A stretch of DNA of 19,239 bases, from assembly GCA_937893635.1 (NCBI GenBank), contig CALBGF010000207.1, positions 1 to 19,239 of the forward strand, read 5' to 3'. The notes beneath the pieces were generated by a model. The model ran no database searches. It was not told the origin of the DNA and was given only the letters and a program-made list of their open reading frames with translations. How positions within the stretch are numbered: position 1 is the stretch's first letter; each line of letters opens with the position of its first letter. Shown here in pieces: positions 7,100 through 14,318 of this stretch. Source of the DNA: an uncultured Mollicutes bacterium (GTDB lineage: Bacteria; Bacillota_I; Bacilli_A; RFN20; CAG-826). The position numbers and the translations under genes are program-made.

Positions 7100-7969
7100 A
7101 TGCGTATAACTGATTTATATTTGAATGATTTTGCTGATGAACAAATAGGCAAAAAAATTGGTAAAAACTATGTAATTAAAAATATTAAAGAAGAGTATTC
7201 TAAAATAACAATGATTGAAATTAAAAATAGCAATAATGAATTTCATAAAGAAAAAGGAAATTATATTACAATTGCGTGCCTTTATGATTATGATAATGAA
7301 AAAACAATTGCTAAATATTTATTAAAAATATTAAAGAAGAATAATTTTAATAAAAACTCGCATGTTCTAATTGTAGGATTAGGAAATGATTCATATTTAT
7401 CCGATGCATTAGGACCAAAAGTAATAAAAAAAGTACAAGTAACATCTCATTTATCTTTTAATAAATTGAATTTAGTGAAAGTATCATGCTTTGTTCCTGG
7501 TGTTATGGCAGTTACGGGATTAGAGTCTTCCGAAATGGTTAAAAGTTTAGTTAAAGAATTTGCTATTGATCTTGTAATTGTTGTTGATTCATTAGCAACA
7601 AGAGATATCACTAGACTATATAAAACTTATCAAATTACTGATACAGGAATAAGTCCAGGAAGTGGTATCAATAATAATCGTTTGTCATTAAATAAGAAGA
7701 CACTAAAAGTACCTGTTATTGCTATTGGAGTTGCAACAGTTGTCGACACTATTTCTTTAATAATAAATACCTTAGAACAAGTGAATAAAGATTATATTCA
7801 TAAACTAAATATAAACAAACTTTATAATACGCTTTATCGTAAAGATACTAATTTTATTCTAACAAGCAAAGAAATTGATAGTCTTATTGATATAATTGCC
7901 AGCAATATTAGCAGTGCAATTAACTATGCTCTTAATCCTAAACTTTCAATAAACGACAAAGTCCGCTAA
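7100..7969 (+). CDS. gpr: Germination protease GPR, short form
   Basis: GPR degrades small acid-soluble spore proteins during germination. Conserved blocks are VGLGND (92-97), SDALGP (101-106), PGVMAVTGLES (133-143), VVDSLATRD (161-169), TDTGISPGSG (180-189) and PVIAIGVATVVD (205-216). Asp102 and Asp163 correspond, by my alignment, to the two Asp residues regarded as catalytic. At 289 residues it is shorter than the usual 330-370. The protein begins MRITDLYLNDFADE, so it starts almost at the RTDL motif where the zymogen is normally processed; the propeptide seems nearly absent. RBS TAGGTGAT precedes the ATG. A small membrane-protein gene follows. Presence of gpr implies SASP-containing spores or a recent spore-forming ancestor. 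Confidence 0.93.
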   Translation: MRITDLYLNDFADEQIGKKIGKNYVIKNIKEEYSKITMIEIKNSNNEFHKEKGNYITIACLYDYDNEKTIAKYLLKILKKNNFNKNSHVLIVGLGNDSYLSDALGPKVIKKVQVTSHLSFNKLNLVKVSCFVPGVMAVTGLESSEMVKSLVKEFAIDLVIVVDSLATRDITRLYKTYQITDTGISPGSGINNNRLSLNKKTLKVPVIAIGVATVVDTISLIINTLEQVNKDYIHKLNINKLYNTLYRKDTNFILTSKEIDSLIDIIASNISSAINYALNPKLSINDKVR

Positions 7970-8000
7970 AAAGAAGTGATATTTTATTGGTGGTGATAAT

Positions 8001-8312
8001 ATGAAAAACTTTTTTAAATCTGTTTTAATATTCTTATTAGGATTTGTAGTAATAAGTTCAATAGCTATAAAAAATCCAACAAATGGTAGTAATGAAAACA
8101 TACAACTAAATTCTACAATTGCTTCATTTGAAGAAGATATCAAAAATGGTAGTGTGGTAGAAGATGGAGTATTAGATGATACAAAAATTGAAGAAAATGA
8201 AACAAATAACGCTATGGCAAATATATTCCAAAAAATAGGAAATGGAGTTACTAAAGGTGTCGGAGCGGTTTTAAGATTTTTCTCGTCTTTGATTTCAAAA
8301 TTTATCGGTTAA
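8001..8312 (+). CDS. Small membrane-anchored protein in the yqxA position
   Basis: This 103-residue protein has one N-terminal transmembrane or signal-anchor segment (about 5-24), an acidic linker (about 30-70) and an amphipathic C-terminus (about 71-103, with FQKIGNGVTKGVGAVLRFF). I do not recognise a family with certainty. Place and architecture, directly after gpr in the gpr-spoIIP-yqxA-lepA neighbourhood, resemble Bacillus YqxA (DUF3679), a small protein of unknown function. It has none of the SpoIIP amidase region. The RBS GGTGGTGAT is strong, so it is very likely translated. A sporulation-linked role is inference from context. Confidence 0.6.
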   Translation: MKNFFKSVLIFLLGFVVISSIAIKNPTNGSNENIQLNSTIASFEEDIKNGSVVEDGVLDDTKIEENETNNAMANIFQKIGNGVTKGVGAVLRFFSSLISKFIG

Positions 8313-8317
8313 ATTAT

Positions 8318-8345
8318 TTGCTTATATCATAAAAAATGCTAAACT
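8318..8345 (+). promoter_or_regulatory. Possible promoter of fmt
   Basis: TTGCTT (8318-8323) and TAAACT (8340-8345) are separated by 16 bases, and a TGC extension precedes the -10. It lies directly before the fmt ribosome binding site. Confidence 0.4.
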
Positions 8346-8361
8346 ACTTGTGGTGATTTGA

Positions 8362-9300
8362 ATGAATAAAAAAGACTATCGCATTGTATTTATGGGTACG
8401 CCTGACATTGCTAAAGATGTATTAGAAGCATTAATAAATGATGGCTATAACATTGTTGGTGTTGTGGCTCAACCAGATAAACCAGTTGGAAGAAAGAAAA
8501 TTTTACAAGAAGTACCTACAAAAGTAATGGCCAAAATTCATAATATTCCAGTTTTTCAACCTGTAAAAATTAAATTAGACTATGAATTTATGAAAGAATT
8601 AAAACCAGATGTTATTATTACACTTGCTTATGGTCAAATTGTGCCACAAGGCTTATTAGATATTCCTACAATTGGAGCAATTAATTTGCATGGATCCTTA
8701 CTTCCTAAATATCGTGGTGCGGCACCTATGCAATATGCTTTAATCAATGGTGATAAAGTAACTGGTATGACTTTAATGCAAATGATTGATAAAATGGATG
8801 CTGGTGTAATGTATATGAAAAAAGAAGTTGAGATATCAAATGATGATACTTTGTCAACATTAACTAAAAAGATGACTACTGCTGCGATTGATTTAATTTT
8901 AGAAGCATTACCATTATATATTGAAAATAAATTACCAGGTGAAGAACAAGATGAAAGCTTAGTAAGTTTTTGTCCAACTATAAAAAAAGAACAAGAGCAT
9001 TTAGATTTGACTTTGTCAGCTCAAACTATCGTTAATTGGGTAAGAGCGTTAAATGATCATCCAGGAGCGTATTTACTTATGGATGATACAAAACTAAAAA
9101 TTTGGAAAGCGAAAGTAGTTAATAACAATGTAAAAGCTCAAGTTGGAGAAATTGTCGAAGCAAGTAAAAAAGGATTAATTATGCAAGCAATAGATGGACA
9201 AATTGCTTTACTTGAACTTCAAAAAGAAGGAAAAAACAAAATGGACTATTTGTCTTTCTTAAATGGCAATCAAGGATTAGTGGGAAAAATACTTAAATAA
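8362..9300 (+). CDS. fmt: Methionyl-tRNA formyltransferase
   Basis: Fmt transfers a formyl group from 10-formyltetrahydrofolate to Met-tRNA for translation initiation. The 312-residue protein has the N-terminal Rossmann-like formyltransferase domain: VFMGTPDIAK, the tRNA-contacting loop QPDKPVGRKK, LAYGQIVPQG and INLHGSLLPKYRGAAP. Asn108, His110 and Asp146 (MDAG) are the catalytic residues. The C-terminal OB-like domain runs from about 207 (WVRALNDHPGAYL). Length is normal. GTGGTGATTTG precedes the ATG. In Bacillus fmt is elsewhere (with def and priA), so its place here is a rearrangement relative to that genome. Confidence 0.97.
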   Translation: MNKKDYRIVFMGTPDIAKDVLEALINDGYNIVGVVAQPDKPVGRKKILQEVPTKVMAKIHNIPVFQPVKIKLDYEFMKELKPDVIITLAYGQIVPQGLLDIPTIGAINLHGSLLPKYRGAAPMQYALINGDKVTGMTLMQMIDKMDAGVMYMKKEVEISNDDTLSTLTKKMTTAAIDLILEALPLYIENKLPGEEQDESLVSFCPTIKKEQEHLDLTLSAQTIVNWVRALNDHPGAYLLMDDTKLKIWKAKVVNNNVKAQVGEIVEASKKGLIMQAIDGQIALLELQKEGKNKMDYLSFLNGNQGLVGKILK

Positions 9301-9467
9301 TGGGCTAAAAAGCCCAAATATTGGGTAAAAACACATTTTTCAATAAATTGGGCGATAACCGCCCACATAATTATTTGAAAACATAAGATATAGTGTCGAT
9401 AGGTTAATCGACTTCCCCCCTACTAGCAACTCTCACCTATAAAATAAGGCCAATCGGCCTTATTTTT
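9301..9467 (+). ncRNA. Candidate structured RNA, unidentified
   Basis: This gene-free stretch is packed with inverted repeats. TGGGCT/AGCCCA (9301-9316) overlaps an alternative hairpin CCCAA/TTGGG (9313-9325). A long irregular hairpin has ACAC/GTGT (9331-9334 with 9393-9396), TTTTCAA/TTGAAAA (9337-9343 with 9375-9381) and GGGCG/CGCCC (9350-9354 with 9360-9364). GTCGAT/ATCGAC (9395-9412) has a loop whose AGGT can pair with ACCT (9435-9438), a possible pseudoknot. A C6 run (9415-9420) lies unpaired before an 11-bp terminator. I tried 6S, SRP, tmRNA, T-box and common riboswitch signatures and recognise none. It could be a small RNA or a leader of the next gene. The strand is chosen from the terminator. 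Confidence 0.5.
9441..9467 (+). terminator. Strong terminator ending the structured intergenic region
   Basis: AAAATAAGGCC (9441-9451) and GGCCTTATTTT (9456-9466) form a perfect 11-bp stem with loop AATC, ending in TTTTT. It lies 141 bases after fmt and 55 before the next gene. The stem is nearly symmetrical, so it could act on both strands. Confidence 0.88.
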
Positions 9468-9486
9468 CTTGATAATCGTATTATTT

Positions 9487-9492
9487 TATACT
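9487..9492 (+). promoter_or_regulatory. Possible -10 box of the nuclease-helicase gene
   Basis: TATACT lies between the terminator at 9441-9467 and the GTG at 9522. No -35 at proper spacing is convincing. If used, it makes the helicase transcript independent of the structured RNA upstream. Confidence 0.3.
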
Positions 9493-9521
9493 AAATTATT
9501 AAAATAAAGGAGCAAAAAATC

Positions 9522-11864
9522 GTGGAAAAGAAATTAGATTTATCAGTACATCAATTAGTGGACTTTTTGCTTCGAAAAGGTGACATTGATAACCGTATTT
9601 ATAATAAAACTTCTATGAGTGAAGGAACACGTTTACATGCTTCTTATCAACGTCGTCAAAGTAATGAATATATGGCGGAATATTTTTTAACGCATACTTT
9701 TGAAGTTGATGACTTTTCAGTTACTTTAAGTGGACGTGCGGATGGAATTATTGAACGCCCGTTTTTTGCTATTATTGATGAAATTAAAACAAGTGTTATT
9801 GATAATGAAGAATTTTTTAATTCACAAAAAGAATGGCATTTAGGGCAAGCAAAAGTATATGCACTTATTTACGCGTTGGATAATGATTATAAAAATATGG
9901 GTGTACGTTTAACATACATCAATCAATTAAACGATAAACAACTCATCAAAGAATTTAAATACAGTGTAGAAGAACTAAATGAATATGTTATTTCTTTGAT
10001 TAAGGAATATTTAGATTTTTATCAAACAATATTTCGTTTAAAAGAAGAACGAAATATAACGGCAAAGACATTAGAATTCCCGTTTCCTAACTTTCGTAAA
10101 GGTCAAAGAGAATTAGCTAAATACACTTATTCAACATTAAATAAAGGCGAAGTTTTATTTGTTGAGGCTCCAACTGGAATTGGAAAAACGATGTCGACCT
10201 TATATCCCGCTATTAAAACATTTGCCAATGAAGAAAATGACAAAATATTTTATTTAACCGCGAAAAATAGCGGAATTGAGTCATCGTTTTCGGCTGCTAA
10301 ATTATTGTTAAATAAAGGGCTAAAAGCGAAAATTATTCAAATAACAGCCAAAGAAAAAATATGTGCATGTGTGGGAAGAAACTGTAATCCTGATGATTGC
10401 CCATATGCTAAAGGATATTATGAAAAGCTTCGTAAAGCATTAACTGATGCTTTAAATAGTGATACTCCTTATTCCAAAAATGAAGTATTAAATATTGCTT
10501 TAGACCATGCTTTATGTCCATTTGAATTTCAACTAGATTTATCACTATTTTGTGATGTGGTAATATGTGATTTTAATTATTTATTTGATCCACTTGTATA
10601 TTTAAGAAGATATTTTGATAATCCAACAAAAAATATTGTTGGTTTAATTGATGAAGCCCATAATTTGGTTGAGCGTGGAAGAAGTATGTACACTACTGAA
10701 CTAAATTATGAAAACTTTAAAAAAGCTAAAAAGGCATTAGGTAAATGTGAACATAAAAAATTAAAATCAAGCGTAAATAAATTACAAAAAATATTTAAAG
10801 AATATGAATCACTTTCTAATGATGGCTATAATTTAAATGAAGACTTAGATATTGAATTAGTACATGCTTTAAGTAATTTTCAAAAAGCGGCAACGGATTA
10901 TATGAAAAGAGTGCCGCTTGAAACAAAACAAGAGTTTACTGATTTCTTTTTTGAAGCCATAAGATTTATCAAAATAAGTGATTTCTTTAATGAAACCTTC
11001 CGCATGTTAACTGTTAAAGACGGTAAACAATTAGTAATTACAATCATCAATTTGGATCCATCAAAGCTTTTAAAAGATTCACTTGATTTATTGCGTGGAG
11101 CAGTGTTATTTTCCGCGACTCTATCGCCATTAGATTATTATGTAAGAATGCTAGGCGGAAATGATGAATCGCCAGTTTTAAAAATACCTTCACCATTTGA
11201 ACGTGATAATTTGCTCCTTATGATTGCCCCATCAGTGGCTACAACATATAAAAAGCGTAATGAAACTATTGATGAAGTAGCAAGTTATATTAAAACTATG
11301 ATTGATGCAAAAATGGGTAATTATTTTGTGTTTTTCCCATCTTATAAATATCTAAATAATGTTTTAAAGTGTTTTGATAATGTTGATTATGATATTCATG
11401 TTCAAACTAGTGAAATGAGTGAAATAGAAAAAGCACAATTTTTAGATAATTTTAAACCAAATCCTACCTCAACTCATGTCGCATTTGTAGTCTTAGGCGG
11501 TATATTTTCAGAAGGAATTGACTTATTAAATGATCGTTTAATTGGCGCGGTTATTGTAGGAGTTGGACTTCCTCAAATTTCATTTGAACGTGATTTAATT
11601 AAAGATTATTTTAATAATGAAGAAGAAAGTGGTTTTGAATTTGCCTATGTAAAGCCAGGTATGAACCGTGTTATTCAAGCCGTTGGTAGAGTTATTCGCT
11701 CGGAAAATGATGTTGGGGCTGTTTTATTAATAGATAATCGTTATTTGGAGTCAAGATATCGTGATTTATTTAAGAGTGAATGGGATAATTATAAAGTAGT
11801 ATTAAATATAGGGGATGTTCAAGACTCATTAAAAAGATTTTATGAAAGAAAAAATTACAAATAG
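9522..11864 (+). CDS. PD-(D/E)XK nuclease fused to a DinG/XPD-type helicase
   Basis: A 780-residue fusion starting at GTG, nine bases after AAGGAG. Residues about 1-170 form a RecB/Cas4-like nuclease: His39 (GTRLHASYQ), Asp74 (GRAD), Asp86-Glu87-x-Lys89 (IDEIKT) and Gln109 (GQAKVYAL). From about 190 comes an iron-sulphur superfamily 2 helicase: Walker A APTGIGKT (216-223), a cysteine cluster at 281, 283, 288, 293 and 332, and the DEAH box at 377-380 (LIDEAHNL). Motif VI is in QAVGRVIRS near 725. All catalytic residues are present. Such COG1199 proteins unwind 5'-3' and act on damaged or structured DNA; the nuclease suggests processing of flaps or repair intermediates. The exact role is unknown. 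It lies between fmt and the polyamine-like genes without clear functional link to them. Confidence 0.88.
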   Translation: MEKKLDLSVHQLVDFLLRKGDIDNRIYNKTSMSEGTRLHASYQRRQSNEYMAEYFLTHTFEVDDFSVTLSGRADGIIERPFFAIIDEIKTSVIDNEEFFNSQKEWHLGQAKVYALIYALDNDYKNMGVRLTYINQLNDKQLIKEFKYSVEELNEYVISLIKEYLDFYQTIFRLKEERNITAKTLEFPFPNFRKGQRELAKYTYSTLNKGEVLFVEAPTGIGKTMSTLYPAIKTFANEENDKIFYLTAKNSGIESSFSAAKLLLNKGLKAKIIQITAKEKICACVGRNCNPDDCPYAKGYYEKLRKALTDALNSDTPYSKNEVLNIALDHALCPFEFQLDLSLFCDVVICDFNYLFDPLVYLRRYFDNPTKNIVGLIDEAHNLVERGRSMYTTELNYENFKKAKKALGKCEHKKLKSSVNKLQKIFKEYESLSNDGYNLNEDLDIELVHALSNFQKAATDYMKRVPLETKQEFTDFFFEAIRFIKISDFFNETFRMLTVKDGKQLVITIINLDPSKLLKDSLDLLRGAVLFSATLSPLDYYVRMLGGNDESPVLKIPSPFERDNLLLMIAPSVATTYKKRNETIDEVASYIKTMIDAKMGNYFVFFPSYKYLNNVLKCFDNVDYDIHVQTSEMSEIEKAQFLDNFKPNPTSTHVAFVVLGGIFSEGIDLLNDRLIGAVIVGVGLPQISFERDLIKDYFNNEEESGFEFAYVKPGMNRVIQAVGRVIRSENDVGAVLLIDNRYLESRYRDLFKSEWDNYKVVLNIGDVQDSLKRFYERKNYK

Positions 11865-11880
11865 TAATTGTAATTACTAT
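11861..11880. repeat. Perfect 8-bp inverted repeat before the agmatinase gene
   Basis: ATAGTAAT (11861-11868) and ATTACTAT (11873-11880) are separated by TGTA. It overlaps the helicase stop codon and lies nine bases before a TATAAA (11889-11894) that may be a -10. No T tract follows, so it is not a normal terminator; an operator or mRNA hairpin is possible. Confidence 0.4.
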
Positions 11881-11915
11881 TAATAATGTATAAAATTGAT
11901 TGCGGTGATGAAATT

Positions 11916-12809
11916 ATGAAAGATTATTTCCGAGATTTATTAGTGGATAATATTGAAGAAGCTAAAGTTATTCTTACAGGTGTACCATTTGATAAAAATG
12001 CTTCAATTGGAAAAGGTGCATCAAAAGCTCCACAAGTTATGCGTGAATTATCAGCATCGGAACCTGCTTTAAGCATGGATGGAGATGACATAAGTGCATG
12101 TAAAATCTATGATACTGGTGATGTTGCTTATGAAGGAGAAGATGATATTACATATTTTGCTAAAGTAAGTAAACATTTAGATGAAACACTTAATACAAAT
12201 AAATTTAATTTAGTTGTTGGTGGTGATCATTCTATTGCTATAGCTAGTGAATTGTCATTTTTAAATTACGCTAAGAAACATAATAAGAAACCATTAATTA
12301 TACATATCGATGCTCATCCTGATATTTGTGATGTATATGAAGGTAGTAAATATTCTCATGCTTGCCCAATCAGAAGAGCAATTGATAATGGATATGCTAC
12401 TGAAGATATTATTCTTATTGGTATTAGAGGATTTGAAAAGCAAGAAGTAGAATATTTTGCTATTCATCCAGAAATAAAGATGTTTAATGCTAATTTTATT
12501 CATAACAATGGTATTGAACCGATATTTAAATATTTAAAAGAAACAATTAGTGATGATTATATGGTATATTTATCTTATGATATCGACGCAAATGATCCAA
12601 GTTTTGCTCCAGGAACTGGAACACCAGAAGCATTTGGCGTTAATAGTTTAGATATTATGAAAATACTTTGTTTCATTGTTAGAAACTTTAATGTGCCAAT
12701 GATGGATATTGTGGAAATCGCTCCACCACTTGATGTAAATGATATTACCACTTGGTTAGGTATTAAAGATTTATATGAAGTGTTTAAACAATTATTACTA
12801 AAGGAGTAA
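11916..12809 (+). CDS. speB: Agmatinase / ureohydrolase family protein
   Basis: Ureohydrolases split agmatine or arginine to urea plus putrescine or ornithine using a binuclear manganese site. All metal ligands are visible: GGDHS (His105), DAHPD (Asp132, His134, Asp136) and SYDIDANDP (Asp222, Asp224). His148 lies in the substrate loop and PGTGTPEAFG (232-241) is the family signature. I start it at ATG 11916 (297 residues), after GCGGTGATGAAATT; an in-frame ATG at 11886 has no ribosome binding site. Substrate is uncertain: agmatine is favoured because the next gene is an AdoMetDC-fold protein and because the signatures are closer to SpeB than to arginase, but formiminoglutamase or arginase activity is not excluded. 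Its stop lies eight bases before the next ATG, whose RBS overlaps the end of this gene. Confidence 0.85.
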   Translation: MKDYFRDLLVDNIEEAKVILTGVPFDKNASIGKGASKAPQVMRELSASEPALSMDGDDISACKIYDTGDVAYEGEDDITYFAKVSKHLDETLNTNKFNLVVGGDHSIAIASELSFLNYAKKHNKKPLIIHIDAHPDICDVYEGSKYSHACPIRRAIDNGYATEDIILIGIRGFEKQEVEYFAIHPEIKMFNANFIHNNGIEPIFKYLKETISDDYMVYLSYDIDANDPSFAPGTGTPEAFGVNSLDIMKILCFIVRNFNVPMMDIVEIAPPLDVNDITTWLGIKDLYEVFKQLLLKE

Positions 12810-12816
12810 CTGATTT

Positions 12817-13623
12817 ATGAAGAAGCATGTAATGTTTGATTTTTATGGTGCAAATCAACATCAATTAGATGATATAAAACACGTTAATGATTTATTAACC
12901 AAATTATGTTTTAATCTTGATTTACAACCAATTTGTCCACCACAACTAATTCCATATTATTATGGAAAGGTTAAAGAAGATATTGGTGTTTCGGCATTTA
13001 TATTATTAGAAGGCGGACACGTTACTATCCATACTTTCCCATTAAGAGAATGCTATTTCGTTGATATATTTGCAGAGACTGATTTTGACGATAATGCTGC
13101 CTATCAATTTTTCTTAAAAGAATTACCTTTTGACGAAAAGAATTCTATTAAAAATGTGAAAGATCGTTCTATTCGTAAGTTTGAAATGTTACCTTATGAA
13201 TCGGATGTTGATTTTGGTCCACACGTAATGACAGAAATTAAAGCACATACTACTCCAACAATGGAAGTATTATTCGACTTCTTAGAAAAAATAGTTTATG
13301 AAATTAATATGGATCCTATTACTCGTCCATTTGTTTTAAAATCAAGAATTAATAACCCAAAATATTTAAGTGCAATTATAGTTATTGCTCAATCACATAT
13401 TGCAATTCATTATAATTACAAAACTAAATTTATGTACGCAGATATCTTCTCTTGCGCACCATTTGATTACACTAATATTGATAAAATCTACGCTCCATTA
13501 GGAGAAGTAGTATCTAATGAATTAACCGCTCGCGGAAGCAAACATATTTACAAAGTAAAATCTAAAGTATCAAAAACTGATTTACGCGCGAATATGCGTT
13601 GGCAAAAGGCGATAAAGAAATAG
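12817..13623 (+). CDS. Tandem AdoMet-decarboxylase-fold protein, atypical
   Basis: SpeD-type enzymes self-cleave at Glu-Ser to make a pyruvoyl group that decarboxylates S-adenosylmethionine (or, in some relatives, ornithine or arginine). This 268-residue protein contains two SpeD-like halves. N-half: HVMFDFYG (4-11), then LLEGGHVTIHTFP (63-75) and VDIF (82-85), aligning with LLAESHISIHTWP but with Gly66-Gly67 replacing Glu-Ser and without the Cys after DIF. C-half: IAQSHIAIH (190-198) and ADIFSC (208-213), keeping Ser193, His194, His198 and Cys213 but with Gln192 for Glu. If self-processed, the pyruvoyl would come from the C-half. RBS AAAGGAG overlaps the end of the agmatinase gene. Together they suggest arginine to agmatine to putrescine, but substrate is inference; an inactive or AdoMet-using protein is possible. 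Confidence 0.75.
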   Translation: MKKHVMFDFYGANQHQLDDIKHVNDLLTKLCFNLDLQPICPPQLIPYYYGKVKEDIGVSAFILLEGGHVTIHTFPLRECYFVDIFAETDFDDNAAYQFFLKELPFDEKNSIKNVKDRSIRKFEMLPYESDVDFGPHVMTEIKAHTTPTMEVLFDFLEKIVYEINMDPITRPFVLKSRINNPKYLSAIIVIAQSHIAIHYNYKTKFMYADIFSCAPFDYTNIDKIYAPLGEVVSNELTARGSKHIYKVKSKVSKTDLRANMRWQKAIKK

Positions 13624-13624
13624 T

Positions 13625-14167
13625 ATGAATATTACAGTTTATTTAGGCGCTAATGAGGGTAATGACCATTCTTTAAAGAAAGCAGTCGCGGATTTTGGAA
13701 CTTGGATTGGTAAAACTAATAATACATTAGTCTATGGCGGTTCCCGTATCGGCTTAATGGGTGTTATTGCAGAAAACGCTCTGAAAAGTAACGCTAAAGT
13801 TATTGGCGTTGAACCAAGATTCTTTGTAGAAAAAGAATTACAAAATGATGATTTAAGTGAATTAATTGTTACTGAAAATATGTCAGAACGTAAAGCAAAA
13901 ATGATTGAATTAGGTGATGCTTTTGTGGCTTTTCCTGGCGGAACAGGCACATTAGAAGAAATATCTGAAATTATGTCGATGGTTTCTTTAAATCACACTA
14001 ATGCACCATGTATTATTTTTAATCTTCATGGTTATTATGATGGACTAAAAACTTTACTTGATAAAATGATTGAAATGGATTTATCTTCAATAGAAAGACA
14101 AAAAGGTATTTATTTTGTCTCTACATTAGAAGAAGTAGAAAAGATTTTACTTGCCAAAACATTTTGA
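13625..14167 (+). CDS. LOG-family nucleotide phosphoribohydrolase-like protein
   Basis: The LOG family (TIGR00730), often misnamed lysine decarboxylase, hydrolyses nucleoside 5'-monophosphates, including cytokinin ribotides, to base and ribose phosphate. The 180-residue protein has VYGGSRIGLMG (36-46), the catalytic-site Arg89-Lys90 (MSERKAKM) and PGGTGTLEE (104-112), all conserved; length is normal. Its ATG comes one base after the stop of the AdoMetDC-like gene and lacks a strong Shine-Dalgarno sequence, so it is probably translationally coupled. Link to the two polyamine-like genes is by position only. A purine-salvage role, for instance recycling adenine nucleotides, is possible but not shown. 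Confidence 0.9.
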   Translation: MNITVYLGANEGNDHSLKKAVADFGTWIGKTNNTLVYGGSRIGLMGVIAENALKSNAKVIGVEPRFFVEKELQNDDLSELIVTENMSERKAKMIELGDAFVAFPGGTGTLEEISEIMSMVSLNHTNAPCIIFNLHGYYDGLKTLLDKMIEMDLSSIERQKGIYFVSTLEEVEKILLAKTF

Positions 14168-14218
14168 TTAAAACAATAAATCCTAATTCAATATTTGCTT
14201 AATTAAGTAGTATTAATT

Positions 14219-14230
14219 ACAAAATTTTGT
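14219..14230. promoter_or_regulatory. Palindrome in the -35 region of the PLD nuclease promoter
   Basis: ACAAAATTTTGT is a perfect 12-bp palindrome ending 13 bases before TATAAT (14244-14249), so it covers the -35 position. It could be an operator of a controller protein. AT-rich palindromes also arise by chance. Confidence 0.35.
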
Positions 14231-14243
14231 ATCCAAATTTTAC

Positions 14244-14249
14244 TATAAT
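14244..14249 (+). promoter_or_regulatory. -10 box of the PLD nuclease cassette
   Basis: Perfect TATAAT in the 151-base gap after the LOG gene, 69 bases before the ATG at 14319. There is no recognisable -35; the palindrome at 14219-14230 occupies that place. Confidence 0.45.
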
Positions 14250-14318
14250 GCTTGTAGGTTACTTTAACGAAGATGATTAATAAGTTCTGTATAAAAAATT
14301 ATGGAGGAGTGAATTGAT

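Noticed and set aside
7946..8143. Reverse-strand open frame opposite the small membrane protein gene
   Set aside because: Low-complexity shadow; the forward frame has a strong Shine-Dalgarno sequence and a sensible membrane-protein layout.
9301..9467. 6S RNA, SRP RNA, T-box, or known riboswitch
   Set aside because: None of the signature sequences I know is present, so I left the RNA unidentified.
12294..12503. Reverse-strand open frame inside the agmatinase gene
   Set aside because: Antisense to conserved metal-binding motifs; no sign of coding.
12817..13623. Simple annotation as AdoMet decarboxylase speD
   Set aside because: The Glu-Ser site in the first half is Gly-Gly, and the second half has Gln-Ser, so substrate and activity cannot be assumed.
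13732..13950. Reverse-strand open frame inside the LOG gene
   Set aside because: Antisense to PGGTGT and GGSRIG motifs; shadow only.
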